Positions 1 to 9,137 are shown, numbered from the stretch's first letter. The stretch is 64,000 bases of DNA from an uncultured Lachnospiraceae bacterium (GCA_902776305.1 CACYPS010000001.1:186001-250000), one strand, 5' to 3'. Notes: generated by a model not told the origin, from the letters alone. Program-made: numbers and translations.

Positions 1-203
1 TCGGCCGCTGCAACTGCAAAGCCCCACATGTAATCGTACGGTTCCATCAACTCGGCGATCTGCACACTGCCGTGCCCGTAACCGTCAGCCTTGATGACCG
101 CGGTGATCTTGCATCCCGGACGAATGTTTGCCTTCATATTCTCAAAATTATAAAGTACCGCATCCAGGTCAATGTCTGCCCTGATCCTGCTGTATTTTTT
201 CAT
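1..203 (-). CDS. alr: alanine racemase, N-terminal part (runs off the left edge)
   Basis: This is the first 67 codons of a PLP-dependent alanine racemase, which interconverts L- and D-alanine for peptidoglycan. The translation opens MKKYSRIRADIDLDAVLYNF and then shows AVIKADGYGHG, the motif whose lysine binds PLP. The ATG at 203 is preceded by AAGGAGG (213-219). The gene begins 25 bases downstream of the nnrD stop in the same direction, so the two probably share a transcript; nnrD followed by alr is a common Firmicute arrangement. The catalytic tyrosine and C-terminal domain lie outside the window. Confidence 0.93.
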   Translation of the reverse strand, partial: MKKYSRIRADIDLDAVLYNFENMKANIRPGCKITAVIKADGYGHGSVQIAELMEPYDYMWGFAVAAA

Positions 204-228
204 AATAGATAGCCTCCTTGATTAGTAT

Positions 229-1758
229 TCATCGAACCACGTTCTTCAGCTGTGCAATAATATCCGAAGCGATCACATTTCTTCTGCCATCTTCGTCGGA
301 AGCGATATCGCCGGCCTTGCCGTGGATATAGACGGCAAGAGGCGCGGCCGCCAGAACGTCGCAGTGCTGGGCGAGAAGCCCGGCAAGGATTCCCGAGAGG
401 ACGTCTCCGCTTCCCGCAGTAGCCATCCCGTCATTTCCGGTCGTGTTGATAAAAACTTTTCCGTTCGGAAGGGCTGTGCACGTGCGCGCGTCCTTGAGGA
501 CGCAGACTGCATCACACGCTGTCGCAAGATCGCGTGAAGCCGAGATCGGATCCTTCTTCAGCTCCGCGATCGTTCGTCCGACAAGTCTCCCCATCTCTCC
601 CATATGCGGCGTGAGGAATGCCATTCCCCGGTATTCCCGGATAAGCTCAGTGTTTCCGTAAAGGCAGTTAAGTCCGTCCGCATCCAGGACAAGCGGCAGT
701 ACGGAAGTCTCAAGAACATGCTTTACGATGCCCTCGGACAGAGCACTCGTACCGAGTCCCGGTCCCATACAGATCACATCCGCCCAGTCAAGATTCTTGT
801 CGATGGCGTCTTCGGCTTCCACAATATCGTTATAAGTCGAAAGCAGCGCTTCAGGCAGTTCACGCTGAATGATTTCTCTGTTCGCTTCCACCGTAATGAC
901 GCGTACCATGCCTGCGCCCATACGCATAGATGACAGAGCGGAGAAATATGCGGCTCCCGACATATTTCTCGAACCGGCAATTACGAGGACTTTGCCAAAT
1001 GTCCCTTTATTTCCGGACGCTATTCTCTTGGGAAGGTAAGACGGAATATCACCGTCATCGAGACAATAGATGCGGGGGCCTTCCTCGTCTCTTCTGTCTT
1101 TTTTCGGTCTCCACGGATCATCGTTCCACATGTCCGCTATGCCGATCTCGGCCACGACGATCCTGCCTGAATAATCGGCGCCCGGATAGAGCAGCATTCC
1201 GGGTTTCGGCAGCTGCATGGTGACAGTCACGTCAGCCTGCACGGCACACCCCATGACATGTCCGGTATCTGCATGAATACCGGATGCTATATCCGCAGAC
1301 AGGACAAATGCCCTCGATGCATTGATTCGCCCGATCACGTCCGCATAACTTCCCTCGATTTCTCTTGAGAGACCGATGCCGAAGAGCGCGTCGACGATGA
1401 CATCATACTCTGCAAATGTAGATTTACGGATTTCCTCGATCCCCAGCTTCCTGCAGATCGATACCTGCAGTTTCATCTCGTCCGTAAAATGTTCTTCTTT
1501 ACCCGCTAAATAGAGGTCCGCCCGGATGCCTTTCATATGCAGGATCCTGGCGCAGGCTGCCCCGTCACCTCCGTTATTTCCGCTCCCGCAGACACAGAGC
1601 ACCCTTCCGCTCCGCCCGGATTGTTTCAGATAAGATAGAACTTCTTCCGCGATTGCATAGGATGCCCGTTCCATAAGAACGCTTGACGGGACCCCTATCT
1701 CCGTGATTGTATACTGATCTCTCGCTTTCATCTGCGCTGCTGTCACTATATGTCTCAT
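229..1758 (-). CDS. nnrD: bifunctional NAD(P)H-hydrate epimerase / ADP-dependent NAD(P)H-hydrate dehydratase
   Basis: Repairs hydrated NADH and NADPH in the cytoplasm. The N-terminal YjeF_N epimerase domain (about residues 1-210) interconverts R- and S-NAD(P)HX and shows CGSGNNGGDG. The C-terminal ribokinase-like dehydratase domain (about 240-505) uses ADP and shows GMATAGSGDVLSG. The 509-residue length fits the fused YjeF/Nnr form. I start at the ATG at 1758: GGGAGG sits 5 bases upstream, whereas an in-frame GTG at 1764 overlaps that ribosome binding site. A good promoter lies at 1787-1815, and alr follows downstream. Confidence 0.95.
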   Translation of the reverse strand: MRHIVTAAQMKARDQYTITEIGVPSSVLMERASYAIAEEVLSYLKQSGRSGRVLCVCGSGNNGGDGAACARILHMKGIRADLYLAGKEEHFTDEMKLQVSICRKLGIEEIRKSTFAEYDVIVDALFGIGLSREIEGSYADVIGRINASRAFVLSADIASGIHADTGHVMGCAVQADVTVTMQLPKPGMLLYPGADYSGRIVVAEIGIADMWNDDPWRPKKDRRDEEGPRIYCLDDGDIPSYLPKRIASGNKGTFGKVLVIAGSRNMSGAAYFSALSSMRMGAGMVRVITVEANREIIQRELPEALLSTYNDIVEAEDAIDKNLDWADVICMGPGLGTSALSEGIVKHVLETSVLPLVLDADGLNCLYGNTELIREYRGMAFLTPHMGEMGRLVGRTIAELKKDPISASRDLATACDAVCVLKDARTCTALPNGKVFINTTGNDGMATAGSGDVLSGILAGLLAQHCDVLAAAPLAVYIHGKAGDIASDEDGRRNVIASDIIAQLKNVVR

Positions 1759-1786
1759 AGCCACCTCCCGTACCGTTAACGCAAAT

Positions 1787-1815
1787 ATTATAAACCCTCA
1801 AAATCTCCTTTGCAA
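1787..1815 (-). promoter_or_regulatory. sigma-A type promoter for nnrD-alr
   Basis: On the minus strand, -35 TTGCAA (1810-1815) and -10 TATAAT (1787-1792) are separated by exactly 17 bases, about 30 bases upstream of the nnrD ATG. Both boxes are close to the housekeeping consensus. This is motif matching only. Confidence 0.6.
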
Positions 1816-1832
1816 CGACAGAGAAGTTTCAG

Positions 1833-1871
1833 TGGCAAAAGAGCCCGAACTCATGTATACTTTCCATGAGT
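1833..1871 (+). promoter_or_regulatory. possible ABC-F promoter with a palindrome over the -10 box
   Basis: TATACT at 1856-1861 could be a -10 box, with a weak -35 (TGGCAA, 1833-1838) 17 bases upstream. The -10 sits inside a dyad, ACTCATG (1849-1855) and CATGAGT (1865-1871). It could be an operator or a leader hairpin; chance is also possible for a 7-base dyad. Confidence 0.3.
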
Positions 1872-1885
1872 CGGAGGATCACATC

Positions 1886-3805
1886 ATGATTTTGAACATT
1901 CAGAAAATATCAAAAACTTTCCCGGGGAACGAGGTCCTGCGGGAAGTATCATTTCATATAGAAGAAAATGAGAAGGCTGCCCTCGTCGGAATTAACGGTG
2001 CGGGAAAATCCACCCTCTTAAAGATCATCGTCGGGGAAATGCAGGCCGATGACGGTACCGTCATTCTGTCCAAAGACAGGACCCTCGGCTACCTTGCGCA
2101 GCATCAGGACCTGACCGGAGATGCGACAGTCTACGAACAGCTCATGCAGGTGCGTCAGGATATTCTGGACCTCTTGCGGCGCATGGAGAATTCCGAGAGA
2201 AAGATGTCACACCTGACAGGTGAGGATCTGGAAAACGAAATGGCATCCTATGCAAGGATCCAGGAAGCTTACGAACGCCTGAACGGCTACGCATATAAGT
2301 CAGAAGTAGTCGGCGTCCTGAAAGGACTCGGTTTTACGGAGGAAGACTTCGGTAAAAAAGTATCGACACTGTCCGGTGGCCAGAAGACCCGCGTTGCACT
2401 GGGCACGCTGCTTCTCACGAGTCCGGACATCATCCTGCTTGACGAGCCGACCAACCATCTCGATATGAATTCCATCGTCTGGCTCGAAACATACCTCATG
2501 AACTATAAGGGCGCGGTCCTGATCGTCTCCCATGACCGGTATTTCCTGAACCGCGTCGTGACCAAGGTCATCGAGCTGAACCACGGTTCTGCGCGGACGT
2601 ACGATGGAAACTATGATGCCTACAGCCGCAAGAAGGAAGAGATTCGTCACGCGGAGTACCTCTCCTACATGAAGGCTGAGCAGGTAAGAAAACATCAGGA
2701 GCAGGTAATCGCAAAGCTGAAGCAGTTCAACCGTGAGAAATCCATAAAAAGGGCGGAGAGCCGTCAGAAGATGCTGGATAAGATGGAAATGCCCGACAAA
2801 CCGCTGGGTGAAGACCCCGTGATGGGGCTGTCTTTCGCGCCCGGCATAGAATCCGGAAAGGATGTACTGACGGTCACAGAGCTCTCGAAAGGATTTGACG
2901 GCATAAGCCTTTTCGATGATGTTTCATTTGAAATTAAAAAGGGAGAACATGTCGCCCTGATCGGAAACAACGGTACCGGAAAGTCCACGCTTCTCAAGAT
3001 CCTGAACGGCGTTTATCTTCCGGATCGGGGAGAATTCGTACTCGGAAGCAATGTCATCACCGGGTATTACGACCAGGAAATGCATGTGCTGCATCCGGAC
3101 AAGACAATTTTCGATGAGATTTCGGACGACTATCCGACGTTCAATAATACAAAGATCCGCAGTGCGCTCGCAGCTTTCCTCTTCACCGGAGAGGACGTAT
3201 TCAAATACATCCGTGACCTCTCGGGCGGTGAACGGGCGCGAGTCTCTCTCTGCAAGCTCATGCTTTCAAACGCCAATTTCATCATGCTCGATGAGCCGAC
3301 CAATCATCTGGATATCGAATCCCGAGAGATTCTTGAGAGTGCGATCAACGCCTATACCGGAACACTGTTCTATGTATCTCACGACCGCTACTTTATCAAC
3401 CGCACGGCGGGCAGGATTCTTGACCTGACTCACAAAACGCTGCTCAACTATATAGGCAATTACGACTACTACCTCGAGAAAAAGGAGGATGTGGAGAAGG
3501 CGGGACTTGCTCCGGAACTGCTTGTTGCAAAAGAAAATGCGGATTCGGACGCAAAGCTGGACTGGAAAGCGCAAAAAGAGGACGCGGCGAGAAAGCGGAA
3601 ACGCGCAAACGACATTAAGAGATGCGAAAAAGAGATAGATACTCTTGAAAAGGAAGACCTTGAGATTGACACGCTGTTCGAAGACCCGAAAGTTTCCTGT
3701 GATCCCGCGGAATGTACGCGGCTCGGCAACCGGAAGGAACAGATTGCTGCGCGGCTTGAGGAGCTTTACACGCTGTGGGAGGAGCTGCAGGAATCCGAGG
3801 AATAA
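1886..3805 (+). CDS. ABC-F family ATP-binding protein (Uup/YdiF type)
   Basis: A soluble twin-ATPase protein without membrane segments. ABC-F proteins act on the ribosome as translation factors or, in some branches, antibiotic-protection factors. Domain 1 shows Walker A GINGAGKST, signature LSGGQ and Walker B LLDEPTNHLD. Domain 2 shows GNNGTGKST, LSGGERARVSL and MLDEPTNHLD. A charged linker separates them, and the C-terminal 90 residues look like a coiled coil. The ATG at 1886 has GGAGG 8 bases upstream; a longer GTG-initiated reading (1832) lacks one. It is divergent from nnrD. I cannot tell housekeeping from resistance subtype by eye. Confidence 0.93.
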   Translation: MILNIQKISKTFPGNEVLREVSFHIEENEKAALVGINGAGKSTLLKIIVGEMQADDGTVILSKDRTLGYLAQHQDLTGDATVYEQLMQVRQDILDLLRRMENSERKMSHLTGEDLENEMASYARIQEAYERLNGYAYKSEVVGVLKGLGFTEEDFGKKVSTLSGGQKTRVALGTLLLTSPDIILLDEPTNHLDMNSIVWLETYLMNYKGAVLIVSHDRYFLNRVVTKVIELNHGSARTYDGNYDAYSRKKEEIRHAEYLSYMKAEQVRKHQEQVIAKLKQFNREKSIKRAESRQKMLDKMEMPDKPLGEDPVMGLSFAPGIESGKDVLTVTELSKGFDGISLFDDVSFEIKKGEHVALIGNNGTGKSTLLKILNGVYLPDRGEFVLGSNVITGYYDQEMHVLHPDKTIFDEISDDYPTFNNTKIRSALAAFLFTGEDVFKYIRDLSGGERARVSLCKLMLSNANFIMLDEPTNHLDIESREILESAINAYTGTLFYVSHDRYFINRTAGRILDLTHKTLLNYIGNYDYYLEKKEDVEKAGLAPELLVAKENADSDAKLDWKAQKEDAARKRKRANDIKRCEKEIDTLEKEDLEIDTLFEDPKVSCDPAECTRLGNRKEQIAARLEELYTLWEELQESEE

Positions 3806-3818
3806 GATTGAATCACTC

Positions 3819-3866
3819 AAACTTCCCACGGGATGTTACCGGACAGTCTTATCACCGGAAATGCTG
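3819..3866 (+). repeat. family 3 intergenic repeat (ACTTCCCAC), partial copy
   Basis: ACTTCCCAC followed by a GGACAGTCTTATCA-like stretch and AATGC. It matches the left part of the copies at 12673 and 59866 by hand alignment, and sits between the ABC-F stop and its terminator. Confidence 0.5.
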
Positions 3867-3872
3867 TAAATG

Positions 3873-3919
3873 AAAAAACTGCAATCAAAGCGACATTCGA
3901 GCTTTGATTGCAGTTTTTT
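3873..3919. terminator. bidirectional intrinsic terminator
   Basis: A perfect inverted repeat: 19-base arms (3873-3891 and 3901-3919) around a 9-base loop. The outer ends are A6 on the left and T6 on the right, so each strand gives a GC-containing stem followed by a U tract. It lies between the convergent ABC-F (plus) and icd (minus) genes and should serve both. Confidence 0.9.
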
Positions 3920-4031
3920 GTGTCATAGGAACTTCGTCCCGTGTCCTTTAAGTTTGTATTCCATGTCAGAGACAAGTTTCATTTTGCGCATTCATCTCAC
4001 GACTTAAGTCACGAGAATTCTCCGTCAGAGA

Positions 4032-5240
4032 TTAAAGCATCTTCTCCAGCGTCCTGCGGACTGCCAGAATGAAATCCAGAGTCGAGAGCTTTTTCGGATT
4101 TTTGATCTCGGTGATAAGAGTGAGATCTCCCGTCATCTGTCCGCTCTCAATGGTCTCAATCGTAGCCCTCTCAAGCTTATCCGCGAACTCGCACAACTCG
4201 TCGATGCCGTCAAGCTCTCCTCTCTTTCTGAGTGCGCCTGTCCATGCAAAAATCGTCGCGACGGAATTTGTCGAAGTGAGTTCCCCCTGAAGATGTTTAT
4301 AGTAGTGTCTCTGAACAGTACCGTGGGCTGCTTCATACTCATAATAGCCTTTCGGTGATACCAGGACCGATGTCATCATGGCAAGGGAGCCGAACGCGGA
4401 AGAAAGCATATCGGACTGTACATCCCCGTCATAGTTCTTAAGAGCAAGGACAAATCCTCCCTCACTCTTCATAAGACGCGCTGCCACATCATCGATTAAT
4501 GTATAGAAATAAATGATGCCGGCCTTCTCGAATTTCTCCCTGAACTCTTCCTCGTAAATACGCTCGAAGATAGCTTTGAACTCCCCGTCATAGACCTTGG
4601 AGATCGTATCCTTTGTGGCGAACCACAGATCCTGCTTAACGGAGAGTGCATATGTGAAGCAGCTGCGTGCAAAACTCTCGATGGAGGCATCCAGATTATG
4701 CATGCCCTGTACGACTCCGGGACCCTTGAAATCGAAGATAGTCTGTCTGGTGACCGTACCGTCCTCGGCGGTGAACACGATTTCTGCCTTTCCGGGTCTG
4801 TCGATGCGCATCTCTGTATTCTTATACACATCGCCGTAAGCATGACGTGCGATCGTGATGGGCTTGTTCCACTTGCTGACGACCGGATTGATGCCCTTTA
4901 CAAGAATCGGTGCACGAAAAACAGTGCCGTCCAGCATCGCACGGATCGTACCGTTCGGACTCTTATAGAGTTCCTTGAGGTCATATTCCTTGAGACGTGC
5001 AGCATTCGGAGTGATGGTCGCGCACTTGACGCTGACGCCGAACTTCATATTTGCCTTTGCGGCATCGATTGTGACCTGATCATTTGTCTCATCTCTGTGC
5101 TTCAGACCCAGGTCATAGTAATCTGTCTCAAGATCAATAAAGGGAGTGAGCAGCTCATCCTTTATCATTTTCCAGATGATTCTCGTCATCTCGTCTCCGT
5201 CCATCTCTACGAGAGGCGTTGTCATTTTAATTTTTTCCAT
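4032..5240 (-). CDS. icd: NADP-dependent isocitrate dehydrogenase
   Basis: Oxidatively decarboxylates isocitrate to 2-oxoglutarate with NADP+, giving NADPH and the carbon skeleton for glutamate. The 402-residue length and the opening ([21 protein letters not shown]) match the homodimeric eukaryote-like IDH subfamily rather than the E. coli Icd type. Visible landmarks include the substrate loop [16 protein letters not shown], the metal/active-site segment [16 protein letters not shown] and the cofactor region [12 protein letters not shown]. The ATG at 5240 has AGGAGAA just upstream. It lies 67 bases downstream of the citrate-synthase-like gene; the pair suggests a partial oxidative TCA branch. 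No aconitase gene is in the window. Confidence 0.96.
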   Translation of the reverse strand: MEKIKMTTPLVEMDGDEMTRIIWKMIKDELLTPFIDLETDYYDLGLKHRDETNDQVTIDAAKANMKFGVSVKCATITPNAARLKEYDLKELYKSPNGTIRAMLDGTVFRAPILVKGINPVVSKWNKPITIARHAYGDVYKNTEMRIDRPGKAEIVFTAEDGTVTRQTIFDFKGPGVVQGMHNLDASIESFARSCFTYALSVKQDLWFATKDTISKVYDGEFKAIFERIYEEEFREKFEKAGIIYFYTLIDDVAARLMKSEGGFVLALKNYDGDVQSDMLSSAFGSLAMMTSVLVSPKGYYEYEAAHGTVQRHYYKHLQGELTSTNSVATIFAWTGALRKRGELDGIDELCEFADKLERATIETIESGQMTGDLTLITEIKNPKKLSTLDFILAVRRTLEKML

Positions 5241-5307
5241 TTTTTCTCCTCCGGGAAATGTAATAGCAGGCCCGTCCTCCGAGCGGACCGCTTATTGATA
5301 TGCGATA

Positions 5308-6714
5308 TCACTGCTTTTTCTCAAGTTTCATGCCCAGTTCCGCAAGCGCACAATCAGTGACGACGAAAAGCTCATCGTTCGAAATGACCGTGACACGGCC
5401 GTTCTCATACTGATCATCTACCCACGCCTTAACGGCCATCGCAAGTTCTGACTTCTTGTCGATCTTCTGTTCTTCCGGCACGTCATAATGGCGGTTGATC
5501 CAGTGTGCGATTCCCGCAAGTCCGGATGTGTTGGAGATTGAAACTTCCACCGGACGCTTCAGGAATTTCTCGGTATCGAAAATGTTGTAGATTTCCTCGT
5601 TCTTCAGAAGACCGTCCGCATGGATACCTGCTCTCGTGATATTGAAGTTCTTTCCGACAAACGGCGTGCGAGGCGGAATCTTTTCACCGAGCTCCTTCTC
5701 ATAATACTCGGCCAGATCCGAGATGACCGTCGTATCCATGCCGTTCAGAGTTCCTCTCAGCTGTGCGTACTCAAATACCATCGCTTCAAGCGGCGTGTTG
5801 CCGGTCCTCTCGCCGATTCCGAAGAGCGAGCAGTTGACGCCGCTCGCGCCGTACAGCCATGCGGTTGTGGAATTGGAGACAGCCTTATAGAAATCGTTGT
5901 GTCCGTGCCACTCGATAAGTTCGGAAGGAACGCCCGAGTGCACCATAAGTCCGTAAATAATGCCGGGAACGGAACGCGGAATCACTGCGCCCGGATAGTT
6001 GACGCCGTATCCCATCGTGTCGCAGGCTCTGACCTTGATCGGAATGCCGTACTGGTCGCGAAGTTTCATGAGTTCGAGGCAGAACGGGATGACATAGCCG
6101 TAGATATCAGCGCGCGTAATATCTTCAAGGTGGCACCTCGGACTTATACCCATCTCCAGGCACTCTTTAACGATTGTAAGATAATGTTCCATGGCCTGGC
6201 GGCGCGTCATATGCATCTTATAGAAAATATGGTAGTCGGAGCACGAAACAAGAATGCCGGTCTCACGCATACCCATGGACTTTACAAGCTCAAAGTCTTT
6301 CTTGCTTGCACGGATCCAGCTTGTTACCTGCGGGTAACGATAGCCGCGGTCCAGACACTTCTCGACCGCCTTTCTGTCCTTCTTGTCATAGAGGAAGAAT
6401 TCGCAGGCTCTTATAAGACCGTGGGGACCGCCGAGCTTATGCAGATAATCATAAATTGTGACGATCTGTTCCGTTGTATAGGGAGCTCTGGACTGCTGAC
6501 CGTCACGGAACGTCGTGTCGGTGATCCAGATCTGATGCGGCATATGGTGCGGAACAATTCGATCATTGAAAGCGATTTTCGGAACTTCGTCATACGGGAA
6601 AAGGTTTCGGAATGTATTCGGACGCTCGACGTCAACGAGCGGATACATATGCTCTTCCAGTTCGAGAAGATGCGAAGTATGGTTCATATGAACCTGTCTG
6701 TATTCCATTTCCAT
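5308..6714 (-). CDS. Re-citrate synthase-like / homocitrate-isopropylmalate synthase family protein
   Basis: A DRE-TIM metallolyase: ITDTTFRDGQQSRAPYT carries the catalytic Arg-Asp and metal site, and EWHGHNDFYKAV carries the metal-binding histidines. The 468-residue length, long N-terminal extension and lack of a recognisable LeuA C-terminal regulatory domain separate it from 2-isopropylmalate synthase. Clostridia often use a Re-face citrate synthase from this family (characterised in Clostridium kluyveri) in place of classical citrate synthase. The adjacent icd supports citrate synthesis for glutamate. The substrate is therefore an inference; homocitrate or citramalate synthesis is the alternative. 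AGGAGGAG precedes the ATG. Confidence 0.8.
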   Translation of the reverse strand: MEMEYRQVHMNHTSHLLELEEHMYPLVDVERPNTFRNLFPYDEVPKIAFNDRIVPHHMPHQIWITDTTFRDGQQSRAPYTTEQIVTIYDYLHKLGGPHGLIRACEFFLYDKKDRKAVEKCLDRGYRYPQVTSWIRASKKDFELVKSMGMRETGILVSCSDYHIFYKMHMTRRQAMEHYLTIVKECLEMGISPRCHLEDITRADIYGYVIPFCLELMKLRDQYGIPIKVRACDTMGYGVNYPGAVIPRSVPGIIYGLMVHSGVPSELIEWHGHNDFYKAVSNSTTAWLYGASGVNCSLFGIGERTGNTPLEAMVFEYAQLRGTLNGMDTTVISDLAEYYEKELGEKIPPRTPFVGKNFNITRAGIHADGLLKNEEIYNIFDTEKFLKRPVEVSISNTSGLAGIAHWINRHYDVPEEQKIDKKSELAMAVKAWVDDQYENGRVTVISNDELFVVTDCALAELGMKLEKKQ

Positions 6715-6779
6715 AATAATCTCCTCCTATCTCCTGCGTCGGGGTGACCGGTCCCGAAACAGGGTGCAAAACATCAGAA

Positions 6780-7322
6780 TCATTTCTGGGATGCAAGTAC
6801 CTGCTTATTCTTTACGATGTAATCCACAAGGGAGATGATCGTGAGTGCGCATGCCACATACATGATTATCGTTGTCAGCATCTGCACTGCAGGTATCTCG
6901 AGGTTCAGAATCATCAGAATGACCATGGCCATCTGACTGACTGTCTTTGTCTTGCCCCAGTAACTGGCAGCGATTACAATTCCGTTGTCCGATGCGACAA
7001 GTCTGAAACCGCTGATAGCGAACTCTCTGGCTATGATCACGATACAGATCCACGCCGGTAACCTGCCAAGTTCCACCAGGCAGATAAGAGCCGAACAGAC
7101 AAGCAGTTTGTCCGCAAGAGGATCCATGAACTTTCCGAAATCAGTAATCAGATTATATTTTCGCGCTATCTTTCCGTCGAGCATGTCTGTGAGGGAAGCG
7201 ATGATAAATGTCAGCAGAGCCGCCCATCTCATCCATCCCTCTCCGCGCCCGACAAGCATGAAGATGACAAAAGGAACAATAAGTATCATACGCAGTACGG
7301 TTAATTTATTCGGCAGATTCAT
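6780..7322 (-). CDS. pgsA: CDP-diacylglycerol-glycerol-3-phosphate 3-phosphatidyltransferase
   Basis: Integral membrane enzyme that makes phosphatidylglycerol phosphate from CDP-diacylglycerol and glycerol-3-phosphate, the committed step to phosphatidylglycerol. The CDP-alcohol phosphotransferase signature is complete: DMLDGKIAR, then DFGKFMDPLADK. Several hydrophobic segments span the rest of its 180 residues. The ATG at 7322 is preceded by AGGAGAG inside the end of rimO, giving a 17-base overlap and probable translational coupling; an upstream in-frame TTG (7328) is less likely. rimO-pgsA is a common Firmicute pair. Confidence 0.94.
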   Translation of the reverse strand: MNLPNKLTVLRMILIVPFVIFMLVGRGEGWMRWAALLTFIIASLTDMLDGKIARKYNLITDFGKFMDPLADKLLVCSALICLVELGRLPAWICIVIIAREFAISGFRLVASDNGIVIAASYWGKTKTVSQMAMVILMILNLEIPAVQMLTTIIMYVACALTIISLVDYIVKNKQVLASQK

Positions 7323-8643
7323 TTTCAAACTCTCCTGTTAAATCATATTCGGAAGCGCCTGTGATCCGGACGTTTACAAAATCTCCGCTCATGTGCTCTT
7401 CCGTAGCAGGGATGAATACAAGTCCATCCACACCGGGTGCATCTCCATATGTCCTGGCCTCATAGATTCCTTCCTCGGGCAGCTCTCCTTCGATCACCGC
7501 CTCAATCGTTTTTCCGATACGGGATTTTCCGCGGGCCATGGATATTTTCTGCTGGATCTCCATGATCTCTCTGCGCCGTCTGTTTTTCGTCGGCTTTCGA
7601 ATCTGATTTTTCATCTTCGCGGCGGGAGTATCTTCCTCCCTCGAGTATGTGAAGACTCCGAGACGATCAAATTTCATCTCACTCACGAATTGCTTCAGCG
7701 TTTCGTGATCTTCCTCTGTCTCCCCCGGAAAACCGGAAATAAGAGTTGTGCGAAGGAATATGTCCGGCATTTTCGTTCTGAGCTCTTTTACCAGCGCACG
7801 AAGGTCGGCTTCGGTAGTCCTGCGGTTCATTCGCTTTAGAATACCGTCCGATGCATGCTGTATAGGGAGATCCAGATAATGGCATATCTTCTTCTCCGCC
7901 GCCATCACATCGATCAGTTCCGGATAGATTTCCTCCGGATAACAGTACAGAATCCGGATCCAGTGTAGGCTTTCGATCTCACAGAGCCTCTTCAGGAGCT
8001 CATGCAGCATTTTCTTTCCGTACAGGTCTGTTCCGTATATTGTTGTCTCCTGTGCTACGAGAATAAGCTCCGTCACGCCGTCGTCCGCCAGGCTCTGTGC
8101 TTCCGCGACCAGTTTCTCCATAGGAAAGCTCCTGTACCTGCCTCTGATCTTCGGAATAATACAGTATGTGCAGTGCTTGTCGCACCCCTCAGCGATCTTA
8201 AGGAATGCATAATGCCCGCCGGTCGAGACCATACGCTTCGTATCTATAGTCTCATCGCGGCTCGCATCTGCGAGGAGGATCGTCTTTTTCCCGCGAAAAG
8301 CATCATCCACAGCATCAGCAATCCCTGCTCTTCCTGTAGTGCCGACAATAGCATCCACTTCAGGAATCTCTTCAAGAATCTCTTCCCTGTAGCGCTGTGC
8401 CATGCACCCTGTCACAACAAGGACCTGAAGACGCGCCTCTGTCTTGAGATCCGCAAGGGCAAGGATCTCCTCGATCGATTCCTTCTTGGCATCCTCTATG
8501 AAACAGCAGGTATTGATAACGGCGGCGTCCGCTTCCGTCTCATCATCCGTGATCTCATACCCGCGGGAGGCCAGAATCCCCAGCATTTCCTCGGAATCGA
8601 CAAGATTCTTGTCACATCCGAGTGATACCATCAGTAACTTCAT
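7306..8643 (-). CDS. rimO: ribosomal protein S12 methylthiotransferase RimO
   Basis: Radical-SAM methylthiotransferase that adds a methylthio group to an aspartate of ribosomal protein S12. The N-terminal UPF0004 domain carries SLGCDKN, NTCCF and TGCMAQ, the cysteines of the auxiliary cluster. The radical SAM site is EGCDKHCTYC (CxxxCxxC), and a C-terminal TRAM-like segment ends the 445-residue protein. The SLGCxKN start and MSLGC context favour RimO over MiaB. The ATG at 8643 has GGAG at short spacing; a GTG two codons upstream would be too close. It overlaps pgsA downstream. Confidence 0.94.
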   Translation of the reverse strand: MKLLMVSLGCDKNLVDSEEMLGILASRGYEITDDETEADAAVINTCCFIEDAKKESIEEILALADLKTEARLQVLVVTGCMAQRYREEILEEIPEVDAIVGTTGRAGIADAVDDAFRGKKTILLADASRDETIDTKRMVSTGGHYAFLKIAEGCDKHCTYCIIPKIRGRYRSFPMEKLVAEAQSLADDGVTELILVAQETTIYGTDLYGKKMLHELLKRLCEIESLHWIRILYCYPEEIYPELIDVMAAEKKICHYLDLPIQHASDGILKRMNRRTTEADLRALVKELRTKMPDIFLRTTLISGFPGETEEDHETLKQFVSEMKFDRLGVFTYSREEDTPAAKMKNQIRKPTKNRRRREIMEIQQKISMARGKSRIGKTIEAVIEGELPEEGIYEARTYGDAPGVDGLVFIPATEEHMSGDFVNVRITGASEYDLTGEFENESAE

Positions 8644-8693
8644 AAACACTCCAATCCAGGTATTCCCTACTTACGGGAATGAACTTAATGTTA

Positions 8694-8766
8694 TACTCAC
8701 GATGAAGCCAGATTTTACTTGCGCGCGTATCATAGACTCACGTCACGAGTATTGCGCGATGAAGAA
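8694..8766 (+). repeat. family 1 intergenic repeat, copy 1A
   Basis: About 73 bases from TACTCACGATGAAG to GCGCGATGAAGAA. It is nearly the same, in opposite orientation, as 44631-44705; shared blocks include GCGCGCGTATCAT, GACTC, GTCACGAGTATT and GCGATGAAGAA. It lies between rimO and rpoZ. Its right end merges with the T tract of the rpoZ terminator. Confidence 0.75.
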
Positions 8767-8799
8767 TAAAAGGGCAGCTGCTGCTTAAGCCACTGCCCC
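8765..8799 (-). terminator. intrinsic terminator after rpoZ
   Basis: Minus strand: a CTGCCC/GGGCAG outer stem with an inner GCTTAAGC dyad, followed by TTTTATT. It lies 8 bases past the rpoZ stop and may partly separate yicC-gmk-rpoZ from rimO and the genes beyond. Confidence 0.7.
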
Positions 8800-8806
8800 T
8801 CCCTGA

Positions 8807-9052
8807 TCATTTATTTGTTTCTTCCGGAAGGATCTTGACTTCCCCTTTGAATACTTCGTCAACGGCAATAGAAAGCGGTTTCTTTTCTTCCTCGTTCTCG
8901 ATGAGCGGCTCATCGCCGTCGATGATCTGACGTGCGCGCTTTGCTGTGGCCATCACGATCGAATATCGGCTGGAAACTACCGGCACAGTGCCGTCCTCGA
9001 TCTCCGAATTAACTGCTGCAATCATTTCCTTGTAAGACGGATGAATCATCAT
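8807..9052 (-). CDS. rpoZ: DNA-directed RNA polymerase omega subunit
   Basis: Small subunit that helps assembly and stability of RNA polymerase by binding beta-prime. The 81-residue protein has the family core: VSSRYSIVMATAKRARQI, then an acidic stretch and KPLSIAVDEVFKGEV. It begins MMIHPSY with an AGGAGA ribosome binding site. Its position downstream of gmk (gap 85 bases) is the standard Firmicute order. Confidence 0.93.
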   Translation of the reverse strand: MMIHPSYKEMIAAVNSEIEDGTVPVVSSRYSIVMATAKRARQIIDGDEPLIENEEEKKPLSIAVDEVFKGEVKILPEETNK

Positions 9053-9137
9053 AATGCATTTTCTCCTATTGTATAGCTGCCGACATGTGACATGTCAGCG
9101 TTGACATGGACCAATGTAACAGACGCGAAAACCAATC

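Noticed and set aside
1832..1885. GTG-initiated extension of the ABC-F gene
   Set aside because: No ribosome binding site, and the added residues overlap a promoter-like region; the ATG at 1886 has GGAGG.
5620..6747. Long plus-strand open frame (about 375 codons) opposite the citrate-synthase-like gene
   Set aside because: It is antisense to a clear enzyme, has no ribosome binding site and its translation resembles no protein family.
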